A stretch of 64,000 nt of DNA from contig NW_027460291.1 in NCBI RefSeq assembly GCF_050947875.1, forward strand, positions 21,417,368-21,481,367, given 5' to 3'. How positions within the stretch are numbered: position 1 is the first letter of the stretch; the number at the start of each line of letters is the position of its first letter. The notes under the pieces are model-generated. The model did not search any database, was not told the DNA's origin, and worked only from the letters and a program-made list of their open reading frames with translations. Both the position numbers and the translations under genes were made by a program. Positions 12,244 through 23,850 of the stretch are shown here, piece after piece. This DNA is from Dermacentor variabilis. Taxonomy: Eukaryota; Arthropoda; Arachnida; Ixodida; Ixodidae.

Positions 12244-15230
12244 GCGGTGGCATGCATGAGCGCCTGTGAATGTTTGCGTCTGCCAACGTGTGTGTTCCTG
12301 TTTAAGCGTGGACGCATGCGAACAAATGTGGTCGTGTTTGTGCGCGCACCGCTGAATCTGCGTGCGTATTTTGATTCTGCGAGGTAGAGAGAGAATGCGT
12401 GTGTGTGCGCATGCGAGGGAGAGAGAGATTGTTTGCGCGTGTGCGTGCCTCCGTATTTGCGTTCGCATGCGCGCGAGGGCGTGCATGCAAACGCAAATAC
12501 GTGTGTATGTGTGTGTGAGCGTTCGCCTCGTGTGTACATGCGTGCGTGCGCGTGTACGCGCGTGTTAGTAATTGCGGAGCATGGATGGGCGCGTGTGAAT
12601 GTGTGCGTCTGCAAACGTGGGTGTTCGTGTTTCAGCATGCACGCGTGCGAACAAATGCTGGCGTGTTTGCGTGCGAATGGATGTATGTGCGGGCGTATTT
12701 TGAATGTGTGAGGTAGAGAGAGAATGCATGTGTGTGTGTGCGCGTTTGAGCGAGCGAGAGGGAGAGATTGTGTGGGCATACGAGTGCCTACGTATTGTGT
12801 TTGCATGCGCGCGAATGAATGTATGAGTGTTTGAGCATTGACGGTGTGTGCACATGCGTGCCTTTGAGCGTGCGTGAGCGTGTACGCACGTGTTAGTGTA
12901 TGTGGGCGCGCGCTTACGCCCTGGCGGAGCATGCATGGGCGCGTGTGAGTGTCTACGTCTGCCAACGTGTGAGTTCTTGTTTGAGGATGCACGCACGAGA
13001 ACAAATTTGGGCCTGTAGCGTGCCCATGGATGCATGCGCCGGCGTATTTTGTATGTTAGAGCTAGAGAGAGAATGTGTGTCTGTCTGAGGGAGACAAATA
13101 GAGAGAGTCTGTGCTCAGGTGGGAGAGAGAGAGTGTGTGTGTGCGTATGAGTACCTCCGTATCTGTGTTAGCATGCGTGCGAACGCGTGTATGCATTTAT
13201 GAGCATTGGCGGCATGCGTACATGCCTGCCTTTGCGCGTGCATGCGCGCGTACGTTTGTGTTAGTGTATGTGTGCGTGCGCTTGTGCACTTGCAGAGCAT
13301 GCATGGGCGCGTACAAATGCGCACTTCTGCAACGTGTGTGTTCGTGTTTCAGCATGCACGTGTGCGAACAAATGTGGGCGTCTTTGCGTGCGCATGGGTG
13401 TATGTGCCTGCTTTTTTGTATGTGCGAAGTAGAGAGAGAATGCGTATGTTGCGCATGCGACGGAGAGAGCGAGAGATGTGTGGGCGCATGCGAGTGCCTC
13501 CGTCTGCGTTTTCATGCGCGCGAGTGCGTGTATGTGAGTGTGAGCGTTCGGGGCGGGTGTACATGCCTGCCTCTGCACGTGCGTGTGTGTGTATGCGCGT
13601 GTTAGTGCACCTGTGCGTGCGCTTGCGTGCTTGCGGAGCATGCATGAGCACGTGTGAATTTGTGCGTCTGCCAACGTGTGTGTTTCAGCATACACACGTG
13701 CGATCAAATGTGGGCGTGTTTCCGTGTGCATGAATGTATGTGCCTGCGTATTTTATATGTGCGACTTAGAGAAAAATGTGTGTGTATGTCTGAGGGAGAC
13801 AGCGAGAGAGTGTGCGCGTGCGCGGGACAGAGAGAGTGTGTGTGTGCGAGTGCCTCCGAATTTATGTTTCCATTCGCGCGAACGCGTGGATGCGTTTGTG
13901 AGCATTGGCGGCGTGCGTACATGCCTGCCTTTTCACGTGCGTATATTTGTCCGTCCGCTTGCGTTCTTGCGGAGCATGCATGGGCGCGTAGGAATGTGTA
14001 CGTCTGCAAACGTGTGACTTCGTGTTTCAGCATACACGGGTACGAACAAAAGTGCGCGTTTGTGCGTGGGCGCGGATATATATGAGTGCGTATCTTGTAT
14101 GTGCGAGTTAGGCAAATAATGCGCGTGTGTGCGCATGCGAGGGAGAATGAGAGATGTGTGTGCGCACGCGAGTGCCTCCGTACTTCCGTTTTCATGCGCG
14201 CGAGTGCGTGTATGCATGCGTAAGTGTTCGCAGCATGTGTAGATGCCTGTATTTACACTTGCGCCCGCGTGTACGCGCGTTTTAGTGCGCGTGTGCGTGC
14301 GCGTACTTTTTTGCGGAGCATGCATGGGCACATTTTAGTGTCTACGTCTGCCAGCGTGTACGGGTTTTAGCATGAACGCGCGCGAACAAACGTGGGCGTG
14401 TTCGCTTGCGCATGGATGTATGTGCGTGTGTATTTTGTATGTGCGAGGTAGAGAAAGAATGCGTGTGTGTACGTGTGTGCGAGCGATGGAGAGTGTGTGC
14501 ACGTGCGAGTGCCTTTGTATTTTCGTTTCCATTCACGCGAATGCGTGTATACGTGTGTGAGCATTGGCGGCGTGTGTACATGCCTGCATCTGCACGTGCC
14601 TGAGCGCGTACGCTCGTGTTACTGTATGTGTGTGTGCGTTCGATTGCTTCCGCAGCATGCATGGGCGCATGGGAATGGGCCCATGCATAGGAACGTGTGT
14701 GTTCGTGTTTCAGCGTGCATGCATGCATGCGAACAAATTTTGGCGTGTATCGTGTGCATGGGTGTATGTGCCTGCGTATTTTGCATCTGCGTGGTAGAGA
14801 GAGAATGTGTGTGTGTCTGCGGGAGGCAGAGAGAGAGTACGTGTGCGTGTGGGAGGGAGGAAGGGCGTGTCTGCGTGCGAGTAACCCCGTGTTTGTGTTT
14901 GCGTGCGCGTGACTGCGTGTATGCATTTATGAGCATTGGCGGCGTGCGTACATGCCTGCATTTGCACGCGCGTTCGCGGGTAAGTGCGTGTTAGTGTAAC
15001 TGTGCCTGCGCTTGCGTGCTTGCGGAGCATGCATGGGTGCGTATGAATGCGCGCGTCTGCCAACGTGTGTGTTCGTGTTTCAGCATACACCCGTGCGAAC
15101 AAATGTTGACGTGTTTGCGTGAACGGGATGTAAGTGCCTGTGTATTTTGTATGTGCGAGGTAGAGAGAGAATGTGTGTGTGACCGTACGTACGAACTAGA
15201 GAGAGTGTGTGGGCGTGCGAGTGCCTAGGT
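12244..15230. repeat. Satellite-like tandem array, about 8.5 units of roughly 345 bp
   Basis: The landmark GCGGAGCATGCATGGGCGCG (with variants) recurs at about 12244, 12574, 12924, 13292, 13633, 13979, 14313, 14650 and 15022, giving periods of 330-372 bp. Each unit also holds a GCGAACAAATGTGGGCGTGT block and a GAGGTAGAGAGAGAATGCG block. The rest is alternating TG/CG purine-pyrimidine sequence with (GA)n patches. Long open frames on both strands (His/Thr/Arg-rich one way, Cys/Val/Arg-rich the other) are composition artefacts: they change frame from unit to unit and have no domains. The array abuts the Gypsy remnant at its left edge. Confidence 0.88.
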
Positions 15231-15862
15231 ACCGAAACAGAAACCAATAGCTGCTTCGTGTGACATCATGATGAGTCAATGAAGTCAGATCCTACACTGC
15301 TGTAATGTAAACACGTAGAATGCATGCGAAACATGCATTACACATGGTGTTGATGCCAAAAAACGTAGCTAATGACGCGTCCCGACGACATGGAGAGCTT
15401 TTCCAGTTCTTCCAAAGAAGACAGGTGCAATTTCAGCTGCAGTTTCAGCCACAGTATGCGTGCTCAAAGATCACTGTTTGCTTTTGGCCAGCCACCGCCA
15501 CTGTGCGAGGCAGCTGATGTGCCCAAACTCAACGCATTGGGCAGCGGCAGGATGAATAGAAGCACCATTTATAACGTCTGTCAAAATGATGATTGTCGGG
15601 CGTCATCGCGTTGCACAAGGAGCCAGCTTCATTGTTTCTTGGTTTAGTCTTCGACGTCACAAACATAGGGTGGCCAGTATAAAGGCACACATTCGCGGCC
15701 ATGAGTCTGGAACGCACAACCAATCTTTAACATTCATTTTCAGAAAAACTAAAGTACTTGTAGCGCTGTCGCTTGGCACAGAAAATCAGAGTGCAAAGAA
15801 GAACGTGAAGCTATACATTTAGATAGAATTGCCTGTCTGGTTGGGAAATTGATTAGAACTTT
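15231..15862. other. Unassigned DNA right of the satellite
   Basis: No domain or repeat was recognised. Overlapping short frames on both strands are not convincing. Confidence 0.35.
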
Positions 15863-15935
15863 AGACTGACTCCAACCAAATGACTGAATTTTATTACAGG
15901 CTAATAAAATTCAGTCATTTGGTTGGAGTCAGTCT
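15863..15935. repeat. Perfect 34-bp inverted repeat with 5-nt loop
   Basis: The left arm 15863-15896 and right arm 15902-15935 are exact reverse complements, separated by CAGGC. The arms contain CAACCAAATGACTGAATTTT and its complement. No flanking target duplication is evident. It could be a very small fold-back element or a recent palindromic duplication. Confidence 0.9.
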
Positions 15936-16251
15936 CAAGTCCTAAAGAAGAACGTATATTCAACATTTTATTAAGGTCAGTGAACATCGAAAAATCACAG
16001 GAGTTGCACTTTAATCCTTTTGCATGGGTTTTCTTTTTTTGTCTTTCGTTGCTCGTCTTGCATTCTTTTTTCAATCATATAGAAAAACCGGTTGTAAAGG
16101 CAGAAGTGCGCGGTTGGGCCCATGCGTTTAAGTTCATGAACTTGATTTGTGCCGAGATAACCTGTCCAAGCTTTCACACTTCCTTTATAAGAAGCCCACT
16201 GCGCCATATATACGACGGCTGCTTTCAACTACACCAAATAAAGCTAGGCAA
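15936..16251. other. Unassigned DNA between hairpin and (AT)n tract
   Basis: Nothing recognisable. The open frame through here owes its C-terminus to the (AT)n repeat. Confidence 0.35.

Positions 16252-16328
<77 letters not shown>
16252..16328. repeat. (AT)n microsatellite
   Basis: An uninterrupted AT dinucleotide run of about 76 bp. Confidence 0.98.
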
Positions 16329-16330
<2 letters not shown>

Positions 16331-18095
16331 CGTCATTTTGTCATTCGATCGTTGAGATAGGTAACCTCTGGATACGGAGAAAGTTAAGAAGTTGTGTGCT
16401 ATTTAAGAAAGCTCCGTCAATTATCTTTTCAACAATTGTTCTTAGGTGGGTAAAGCAAAGGAGACGTTTTGAGCCTGGCCTCGATATTATCTAGTCGAGC
16501 GAAGACATTTTGATTAAACATGCTTCGGTAAGAGCTATCCGAACAAATATTTTGTGATTACACGCTCTCTTAAAGCATAACTGACGCAGAAAAAGCACGT
16601 CCGTAGGGCGAGGCTGACCGCACTTAGCCTTTTGTGATAATGCCATCAAAAGTATGGCTCCCTCAGCATGCTCCTTGCGGCCAGTCCGCTTTCAATTTTC
16701 ACTCACGTTTTCCTTTTTTTTGGGGGGGGGAGGCAAGCAGTTTAAAGTTTTAATGTCAATATAGCAGTGAACGTGTGCCGCCGAATGCTTGCTTGGTCGC
16801 AATGAGGCTTGTTGTTGGGCGAGTTGGTTTATACTGCGACGAAAGAAATGGACTACGCGGAATTCAAGACAGCGCTAACTTAGTTAATTTAGGACCTAGT
16901 TAATTTAGGACCAGCGCTAACTTTCGACTTACTTTATTCTTCGTCACTCTTCAATCGTCGCAGAAACGATGCATGACACAATGATGGTGCAGATTTAGAG
17001 CGTCGTAGGGATCAAGAGAATACACTGTCGCCGAAACAAGAAAGATAACAAAAGTGAACGGCTATACTCCGTTTCATGCATAGTAGTCAACGGTGTGGAA
17101 GCCGCGCAAGAAGTTCCGGTAAGAAAAGTTCCATCCATGTTTCGCTTCACGCACCTACAGCGTTCGCTCGAGCTAGCATACACGTGAGGCTCCTCGCTAT
17201 GGGTTGTAAATAAAAAAAGAAACGTAAAGAACGAAATGATCTAAAACAACCCATTAGGAGCCATATACCACAGTGTGCTTGCTTAAAACGTCTTTCATTC
17301 AATACTGAGCTTATATAAAAAGTTGGGCACAATTGCGGTCGCAAAATATCGAACTATATCCAAGTGCGAACGAAGCCACTGCAAGAAGTCTCTCTAGCCT
17401 CCACAGCTTTGACTGCTATGTATGGAACGGAGCTTACGGAGCCGTGCCGATGGTGATGGTGTCATCGTGACGAAATCTGGGGCAGTGATACTGACGCCTA
17501 AGCCGTTTTTGCGTTGATTTCGCTTTCAGAAAGGGATAATGCTATAGATGCGGCGTCATTCGTTCTTGTCTATTGGATTTATATATGAATGCGAATAAAA
17601 TCTATATTACATTCGTCCCTGGGAGTAGCTGTAAGCAGGGAAATGCTCGCTTACACGCAAACGCACGCAGTGATACGACACAAGTTCGCCCGTATACACA
17701 TTTGCACTCGCCCACGCATGCACACACGCACAAAAATGACGCACCCACGCGCACACAGACACACGTTTGCTCACACACGCATACAGGTACTCGTGCGCAC
17801 GCAGATTTAAATGCGAAGACACAAACATGCGGCACACTCAAATGCAAGTGCACACGCACGCACGCCCAAGGCGTGCTCATACACTCCCTCTCCTACCCTG
17901 CTGCAGCCTCACAAAAACATGTGCGTGCAGTCACACTGAATGACACTCTGTCTGTAATTACTGTTCAAACACAAGCTGTAATAAATCACCTTATGGTTTA
18001 AATTTGGCGCTTCTACAAGTCAGCTTCGTTAATTTAATTAAGAACTTCATTAACAATTTTACGTCTCTCATTACGCTACGTTTGTCATATGTATG
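16329..18095. other. Unassigned DNA with a CA-rich patch and a short direct repeat
   Basis: A short direct repeat (TTAGTTAATTTAGGACC core, two copies) lies at about 16878-16913. A C/A-rich CACACGCA patch at 17640-17880 has the composition of the satellite array in the opposite orientation but no visible period. A GGGCGAGTTGG motif near 16817 matches the complement of one at 61430. I see no genes. Confidence 0.4.
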
Positions 18096-18356
18096 TATTG
18101 ACAGTTTTTTTATGCGCTATATAGGCTTGTATACATTCAATTTGTTTTCATTGATCTTATTTTTCTATGTTGTATTTTCGCGATTGTGTTTGTTTGTTTC
18201 AGTTAGCATGGCCTTCTTTAATACATCTCTACAATGTTATTATTAACCGAGGGTCCCGTTGCAGCCTTTGACTTTGGGACCCGTGTCTGTATATTGTCTC
18301 TTACCAATGCATTGTGTTTAAGGAATGGTAACGTGAGACTGAAACTGAAACTGAAT
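18096..18356 (+). repeat. Possible LINE 3' UTR with (TGAAAC)n-like tail
   Basis: An AT-rich stretch ends in GAGGGTCCCGTTGCAGCC, then GACTGAAACTGAAACTGAAT at about 18334-18353, a simple-repeat tail of the kind that ends several arthropod LINEs. No coding part is attached. Confidence 0.35.
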
Positions 18357-20095
18357 GGCGCCCTCTGTCGAGAGGGTACCAAACCATTCGCATCTGCATC
18401 GCGACATAACCGCCAATCACTGACCAAAACACTACTTTAACGCATCACCAATGTTTAACGCATCACAAATGTATATGTTATGAGAAGGGACTGCCCTCTC
18501 GGCGCAATCAGTTGAAACTTCCTGATATAATGAAACAATGTTTTGAAAATTTTGCCCGTTCAGTTGCTCATGCGCATAGCCTTGAATAGAATGGTGAAGA
18601 TGCTATCTACAGAATTCCTAAGTATGTGCGTGCCAGCAGGAAAGATAACCTCTTTTCTTCTTTTTTAACGTAACACACAGACATTCGCATGCTTGTTGTT
18701 ATATGTTGTCCAAGGAATAAAATACGATCATAAAAGTCATGACTTAACGAATGAATAACACATTGCTCACTTTTAGGAAGGAAAAACAGAACATAATATT
18801 TGAAGAGCACCACTGGAAAAGTCGGAGAATGTCGGACTAAGTCCTATGTGGCTGAAAAAAATATAGCAGGGGGCACGGTCCGGCCTCGGAAACTCCGCGG
18901 CTTCGGTGGCAGTAAAGCCCCTAAATGTTCAAAAAGTAGCGACATCTGCTCTCGCCTCCTCCTGCGCCGGCACTCCTTCTCTCGGCTCCGACGGTGGTGG
19001 CACCTCGGCCCGGTGCGGCTAGCAGCCGCGCCCAGCGTACGCCCCTTTGGCGCGCAGTGCACAGCGCGCCTGAGGGATGTGGTTGTTGCGTTTAGGACAG
19101 GAGAGGTTCCGAAATGAGTGAGTTACCCCAATAACTGCCGGTATCCACGTTGCAGTGCTTTATAGAAGCTCCTTCCACTGCGATCACTTCCATTCAGGTG
19201 TCAATGATGGAGGTGGTGTGCTCAAGCAAACTAACGGAGCGTTTCTCTTCTTTTTTTTTTTTTGAACGGCACCATTTGATCAATTTCATTTGAACTTCAA
19301 CGCTGCCAAGAGAAATTGGAACGTACGCTTTGTATGTGGATATTTACCTTTTACTTTTTTAAAGCACAGGCGTGGGGTCTTGGCTCTACAAGAACCGATG
19401 GTGGTGTACTACTTCCATATCTGTCAAAGGCGCGTTTGCTCGTACTACCAAAAGGCTTGGTAATGCATGGGGCCTTAATTTCCTGATGCCGTCATTCCGA
19501 AGGATTTGGCTTTCAAATCGGTCTTCGGTGAAGTGATCCTAAGATGAATGTGCTAAGATTTGGTGTGGGACAACTTTCTGAGAAATGATACAAGGCACCC
19601 AGGAAAATATACGCCGTGACATTTCACAAATAATTTCGAAAGCAAGAATTGTTGATTTGTCAGCCAGCCGTGTGCGTAGCCATAACAATTTTACCAATCT
19701 CGAACGTTGCAAATGGTTTGTCATTTCGCGCCCCTTCGTTAGATATTTTTTTCCCGACCTATACGCGTTAGGCAAGTTTCAACCAGCTTAGATTTCCACG
19801 ATATATTTGAACCCAATATAACTTCGGCTATGTTTAGCGGATGTCTGCATTCTGATTTATCATGTGCGCATCTATGGCGCACACAAGATATAGCTTCCAT
19901 TACGGTGCCCCGATACAGTAACTGCCGACTTTGGTAACAACCCCGCAAATACATATACATGAACCAATGCGCGCTACATAAAAGCTAGACCTGCACTAAT
20001 AGAAGCATGAACAGCGGGTCTCAAAAGCTGAGCACCGCCGTTTTGGTTTCGAGTTCGTTAGCGAAGTCCAACTAAAAAAAATACGACTAGCAATG
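18357..20095. other. Unassigned DNA with a GC-rich island
   Basis: About 18870-19080 is GC-rich and may be part of a dispersed repeat, but no open frame shows a domain. The remainder is unremarkable AT-rich DNA with a poly-T run near 19250. Confidence 0.35.
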
Positions 20096-20107
20096 CGTGT
20101 CAGTTCA

Positions 20108-20342
20108 ATAATAATATTTAGGGTTTTACGTGCCAAAACCACTTTCTGATTATGAGGCACGCCGTAGTGGAGGACTCCGGAAATTTTGACCACCTGGGGT
20201 TCTTAAACGTGCACCTAAATCTAAGCACACGGGTGTTTTCGCATTAGCCCCCATCGAAATGCGGCCGCCGTGGACGGGATTAGACCCCGCGACCTCGTGC
20301 TCAGCAGCCCAACACCATAGCCACTGAGCAACCACGGCGGGT
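20108..20342 (-). repeat. Ruka-like tRNA-derived SINE (copy 2)
   Basis: Same family as the copies at 2109 and 57742, here on the minus strand with the tRNA-like head at about 20270-20342. A 12-bp perfect target duplication, CGTGTCAGTTCA, lies at 20096-20107 and 20343-20354, defining both ends. Confidence 0.92.
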
Positions 20343-20397
20343 CGTGTCAGTTCAGTATGCAATATGTATCACTGAATGGCTGGTCGAACTAATATAT

Positions 20398-20569
20398 TGA
20401 TACATGCATCTGCGTGTTTCTTGTGGACGATGCACGCGGGCGCCTCGACGAATACGACGAACGCTCCCTGGCTCACGAGCTGTCGGCTGAACTGGCCAGT
20501 ACTGGAGTTATCCTTTGTAAACATACTTTGTAAATAGTCTCCAGTTCCTAATCGTTCGTTCGCATAACA
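20398..20569 (+). repeat. Gypsy 5' LTR
   Basis: Begins TGATACATGCAT and ends near TTCGTTCGCATAACA. It aligns along its length with 25338-25509, sharing GACGAACGCTCCCTG, CGAGCTGTCGGCTGAA and ATCCTTTGTAAA. A TTTTGGTGG sequence directly after the LTR is where a primer-binding site would lie; the tRNA is not identified. Confidence 0.85.
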
Positions 20570-20578
20570 TTTTGGTGG

Positions 20579-21830
20579 ATGGTGCCGTTCGCCGTCCTCG
20601 CCACGGAGCTCCGCAGCGGCCGCACCGTCCTGCTTTCCGCAATGGCTCCCGGTGACGACACCTCGTCTCCTACTCCTGCGACCCCAACAACTACGTACGT
20701 TGCGGTTACCAATCCTCGCGATCCTGGCATATTCTCCAGCCAAGATAATTTCGACGTTGAGCACTGGCTCAGCCTGTATGAGCATGTTAGCTGAAACAAC
20801 CACTGGGACCCTACCATCATGCTAGCGAATGTCCTATTCTACGCGGGCGGAACACCTCGTGTCTGGTTCCAGACACACCAGGACGAGACCTCTAGCTGGG
20901 ATGCTTTCAAGGAGAAGCTCAGCGGCCTCTTTGGAAATCCCACTGATCGGCAGCCGGCTGCTAGAAAAGAGCTTGCTACCCGAGTTCAGTCTTCTACTGA
21001 ATCGTATGTCTCATACATAGAAGACGTGCTCGCTCTTTACCGGAAAGTCGACGATAAAATGGCGGAGGTTGACAAAGTCGGCCATGTACTCAAAGAGATC
21101 GCGGGCGACGCGTTAAACTTGTTCGTCTTAAACAATGTGTCCACCATAGACGTCATTGTTAAGGAATGCCGCCGCTTTGAGCTCGCCAAAAGACGCCGCG
21201 TCGTTCCACAGTTCTCCCGGCTCCCTAACACAACTGCTACGTCGTCTTGCATCAGCCTTGCCGTTTCACCACCCTTAAATGAGCATGTCACACGTATTGT
21301 TCACCGTGAGCTCGAGGCTACAAGTCCTGCGCCCTTCCGTCCACGCCCACTTGACCCAACCAACCAGTTCCGACGATCTCTCTCATTCAGGCAGTTGTGA
21401 GGCAAGAATTTGCAAACCTCAGTTTTCCTGCTGCCTGCTCTATCACCCGATCTGACGCCTGACCGGTGCCACCAGCTACGCCTCACAACGATATGTATTC
21501 TCCTCCCAGATGCCGCAACCCTACCGAGTGGAGAATTCCGGACGACAAGCCCATTTGCTTCCGTTTCCTCCGCATTGGCCACGTTGCTCGCCACTGCCTA
21601 ATCTCCTGGACGTCGCCGTATTCGAGCTCCTTTTCCCCGTCTCCTCGCCCATACGCCGACCCGTGCCGTTACTCGCCTCGTCGTATGCCTCCTAACTCTG
21701 ACGCATCCGTCGATGACAGTCGTCCTGCTCACTCGCCGTCACCTCAGTGCCGTGGGTCCCCGTCGCCCCAGCCACGCTGCTATTCAACCCTGATCAATTA
21801 TGGATCCCGCCCCCCCGATGGATAACTAGA
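20579..21830 (+). pseudogene. Gypsy gag (broken)
   Basis: The gag frame runs from about 20579 (alternative Met at 20642) to 21400 and encodes the capsid-like block IFSSQDNFDVEHWLSLYEHV, then DAFKEKLSGLFG. An in-frame TGA at 20792-20794 splits it. After a frameshift near 21400 the nucleocapsid continues at about 21466-21825 with a single zinc knuckle, CFRFLRIGHVARHC; the second Cys of the CCHC pattern is Phe, so metal binding should be impaired. A Ser/Pro-rich tail follows. Gag would form the particle and bind element RNA. Family assignment is firm; activity is not expected. Confidence 0.85.
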
Positions 21831-21894
21831 CTATGCAGCTCCTGGAGGTAGTGCTGCATTATCTTCGTCGTGTCGAAATCCTCCACTGACGCTC

Positions 21895-22620
21895 CCAACA
21901 AACCAGAACTTACTTGATATTCATGTCGATGGTATCCCTTTGACGGCATTAATAGATACTGGAGCCCAGGTGTCTTTGAGTTGTAACTTCCGTCGTCCAC
22001 TGAGGCAGTTTTTCACGCCTCCTACTACTCTAGCGTTACGCGTGGCCAATGGCAGCACTGTTGACGTCTCTGGAATGTGTACTTACTCTTATAAGTATCG
22101 CCGACTGCCGCGTTCAAGTTATTTTTACGGTGCTCACCAATTGTCCCCATTGCCTCATCCTCGGACTCGACGTTCTTACGGCACATTGAGCTTTGATCGA
22201 CTGTTCTGCCGGTAGCCTTTCTCTCGAACTTCCTCTACTCGCGCATATATGTGCGGAACTGCCGAGCAACTTTAGTACGACCGCCTTCGTCCGTCTGCCG
22301 CCTAAAGCCTTGACTTTCGTCAATTTGCTATCATCTTTTCCTGTGCCCATTGGTGATTACGTCGCCACAACTCTTCCTGATGTCCATTTGATGCGCAATA
22401 TCACTGTGCCCCCCTCCGTCGTCACCATCGCCGATAATTGGGCATGCCTCCCCATCGTCAATTTTGGCCTGACAAAGGAAGTTCCACCCCAAGGCATATC
22501 GGTTGCCACGCTGCGTGCTATCAGAGATGACCACTTCACGAATTTTCAGGAGACGTCTGCTACGATTCTTCACCTTGTCTACAGGATGCAATTGGCCCTG
22601 GCACAACATTTCATCCCATG
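21895..22620 (+). pseudogene. Gypsy aspartic protease and connector
   Basis: A retropepsin-like active site, TALIDTGAQVSL, lies at about 21940-21975 (DTG motif at about 21955). After a frameshift near 22150-22200, the open frame 22193-22621 carries the linker between protease and RT, including LTKEVPPQGISVATLRAI. The protease would release Gag and Pol products. The break between the two parts would abolish a continuous polyprotein. Confidence 0.8.
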
Positions 22621-22789
22621 ATTCCTACGGACCGATTGCCCGACCAAGCAACGCCGCTGTGTCGCCCTTTTTTTTTTTACCACGACAGCTTCGACCTCGA
22701 CAATTACCAATTGGGCCAGACTTCAATTGTTAAGCATCACATAAACACTGGTGATGTTAGTCCTATCACTGCTGACCATATCGAGTTTC

Positions 22790-23850
22790 TGCTTTGAAGC
22801 GTAAGGTTATTCGAGATGAAGTGAAGAAGATGCTCGCCAAAGGCATTGTTGAAGCTTCGTGGAGCCCATGGGCGTCGCCCGGGGTGCTTGTTAAAAAAAT
22901 GGCAGATGGCGTTTCTGCGTAGATTATCGTCATCTAAACCACATTACCAAGAACGACGTCTACTCCTTGCCTCGCAATGACGACGCCCTCCATTGTCTCC
23001 ATGGTGCCCACTACTTTTCATCCATAGACCTTCCGTCTGGTTACTGCCATATTTCTGTGCATGAAAAGGACCAAGAGAAGACAGAGTTCGTCACACCGGA
23101 TGGTCTATATTAATTCAAAGTTATGCTATTGGGTCTATGCAACGCCCCAGCAACGATCGAACGTATGATGGACTCTTTGCTTGAAGAGTTCAAATGGTCA
23201 ACATACCTCTGCTACCTAGATGACGTTCTTGCATTTTCTCCTACATTTGAGACTCACCTTGAGCGCTTATCAGCTGTTCTTCAAGTCTTCCGCGAGGCTG
23301 GGCTCCAATCTCAATTCATCGAAGTGTCAATTCGGTCGTCGGCAGATTACTGTGCCGAACCACCTCGTCGACGCTTCCGGTGTTCAACCAGACCGGGAGA
23401 AAAATCTGGCGGTCACGTCTTTCCTGTACCCCAGTCTGTCAAAGACGTCCGAAGTTTTGTAGGACTCTGCTCCCACTTCCGACTCTTCATTAAAGACTTC
23501 GCAGCGATTGCCCGACCAATTACTGATCTTCCGAAGAAGGACGTGCCGTTTACGTGGGGCCCCTTTCAAACTGCCGCTTTTGCCCACCTCACCAATATTC
23601 TCACCACGCCACCTATACTGGCCCACTTTGACCCGTACTCTCGTACAGAGGTGTGTACCGATGCCAATGGTAACGGCATCGGAGCCGTCTTAGCACAGTG
23701 CCTACAGGGTCAGGATCGCGTTATCGCCTACTCTAGCCGCCTCCTCACGGCAGGGGAGCGCAACTATTCCATTACAGATCGTGAATACCTGCTCTCGTTT
23801 GGGCGGTTTCCAAATTCCGCCCGTACTTGTATGGCAAGCACTTTTCGGTA
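22790..23850 (+). pseudogene. Gypsy reverse transcriptase and RNase H (broken)
   Basis: RT motifs appear in order: a block with IVEASWSPWASPGVLVKK (about 22837-22900), a disrupted VDYR region with a TAG near 22918, FVTPDG (about 23088), LLGLCNAPATIERMMD (about 23125) and the catalytic YLDD at 23213-23224. RNase H starts with VCTDANGNGIGAVLAQ at about 23650-23700. Missing bases near 22915 and near 23790 shift the frame; the second is bridged by the next open frame. The poly-T run at 22666 also interrupts the connector. RT copies element RNA and RNase H removes the template. Confidence 0.88.

Noticed and set aside
12123..15228. Long open frames on both strands in the 12-15 kb region (up to 293 codons), His/Thr/Arg-rich or Cys/Val/Arg-rich
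   Set aside because: They follow the TG/CG-rich satellite composition, overlap on both strands, shift frame between units and contain no domain.
15923..16494. Open frames ending in long Tyr/Ile repeats
   Set aside because: The repeats are translation of the (AT)n microsatellite.
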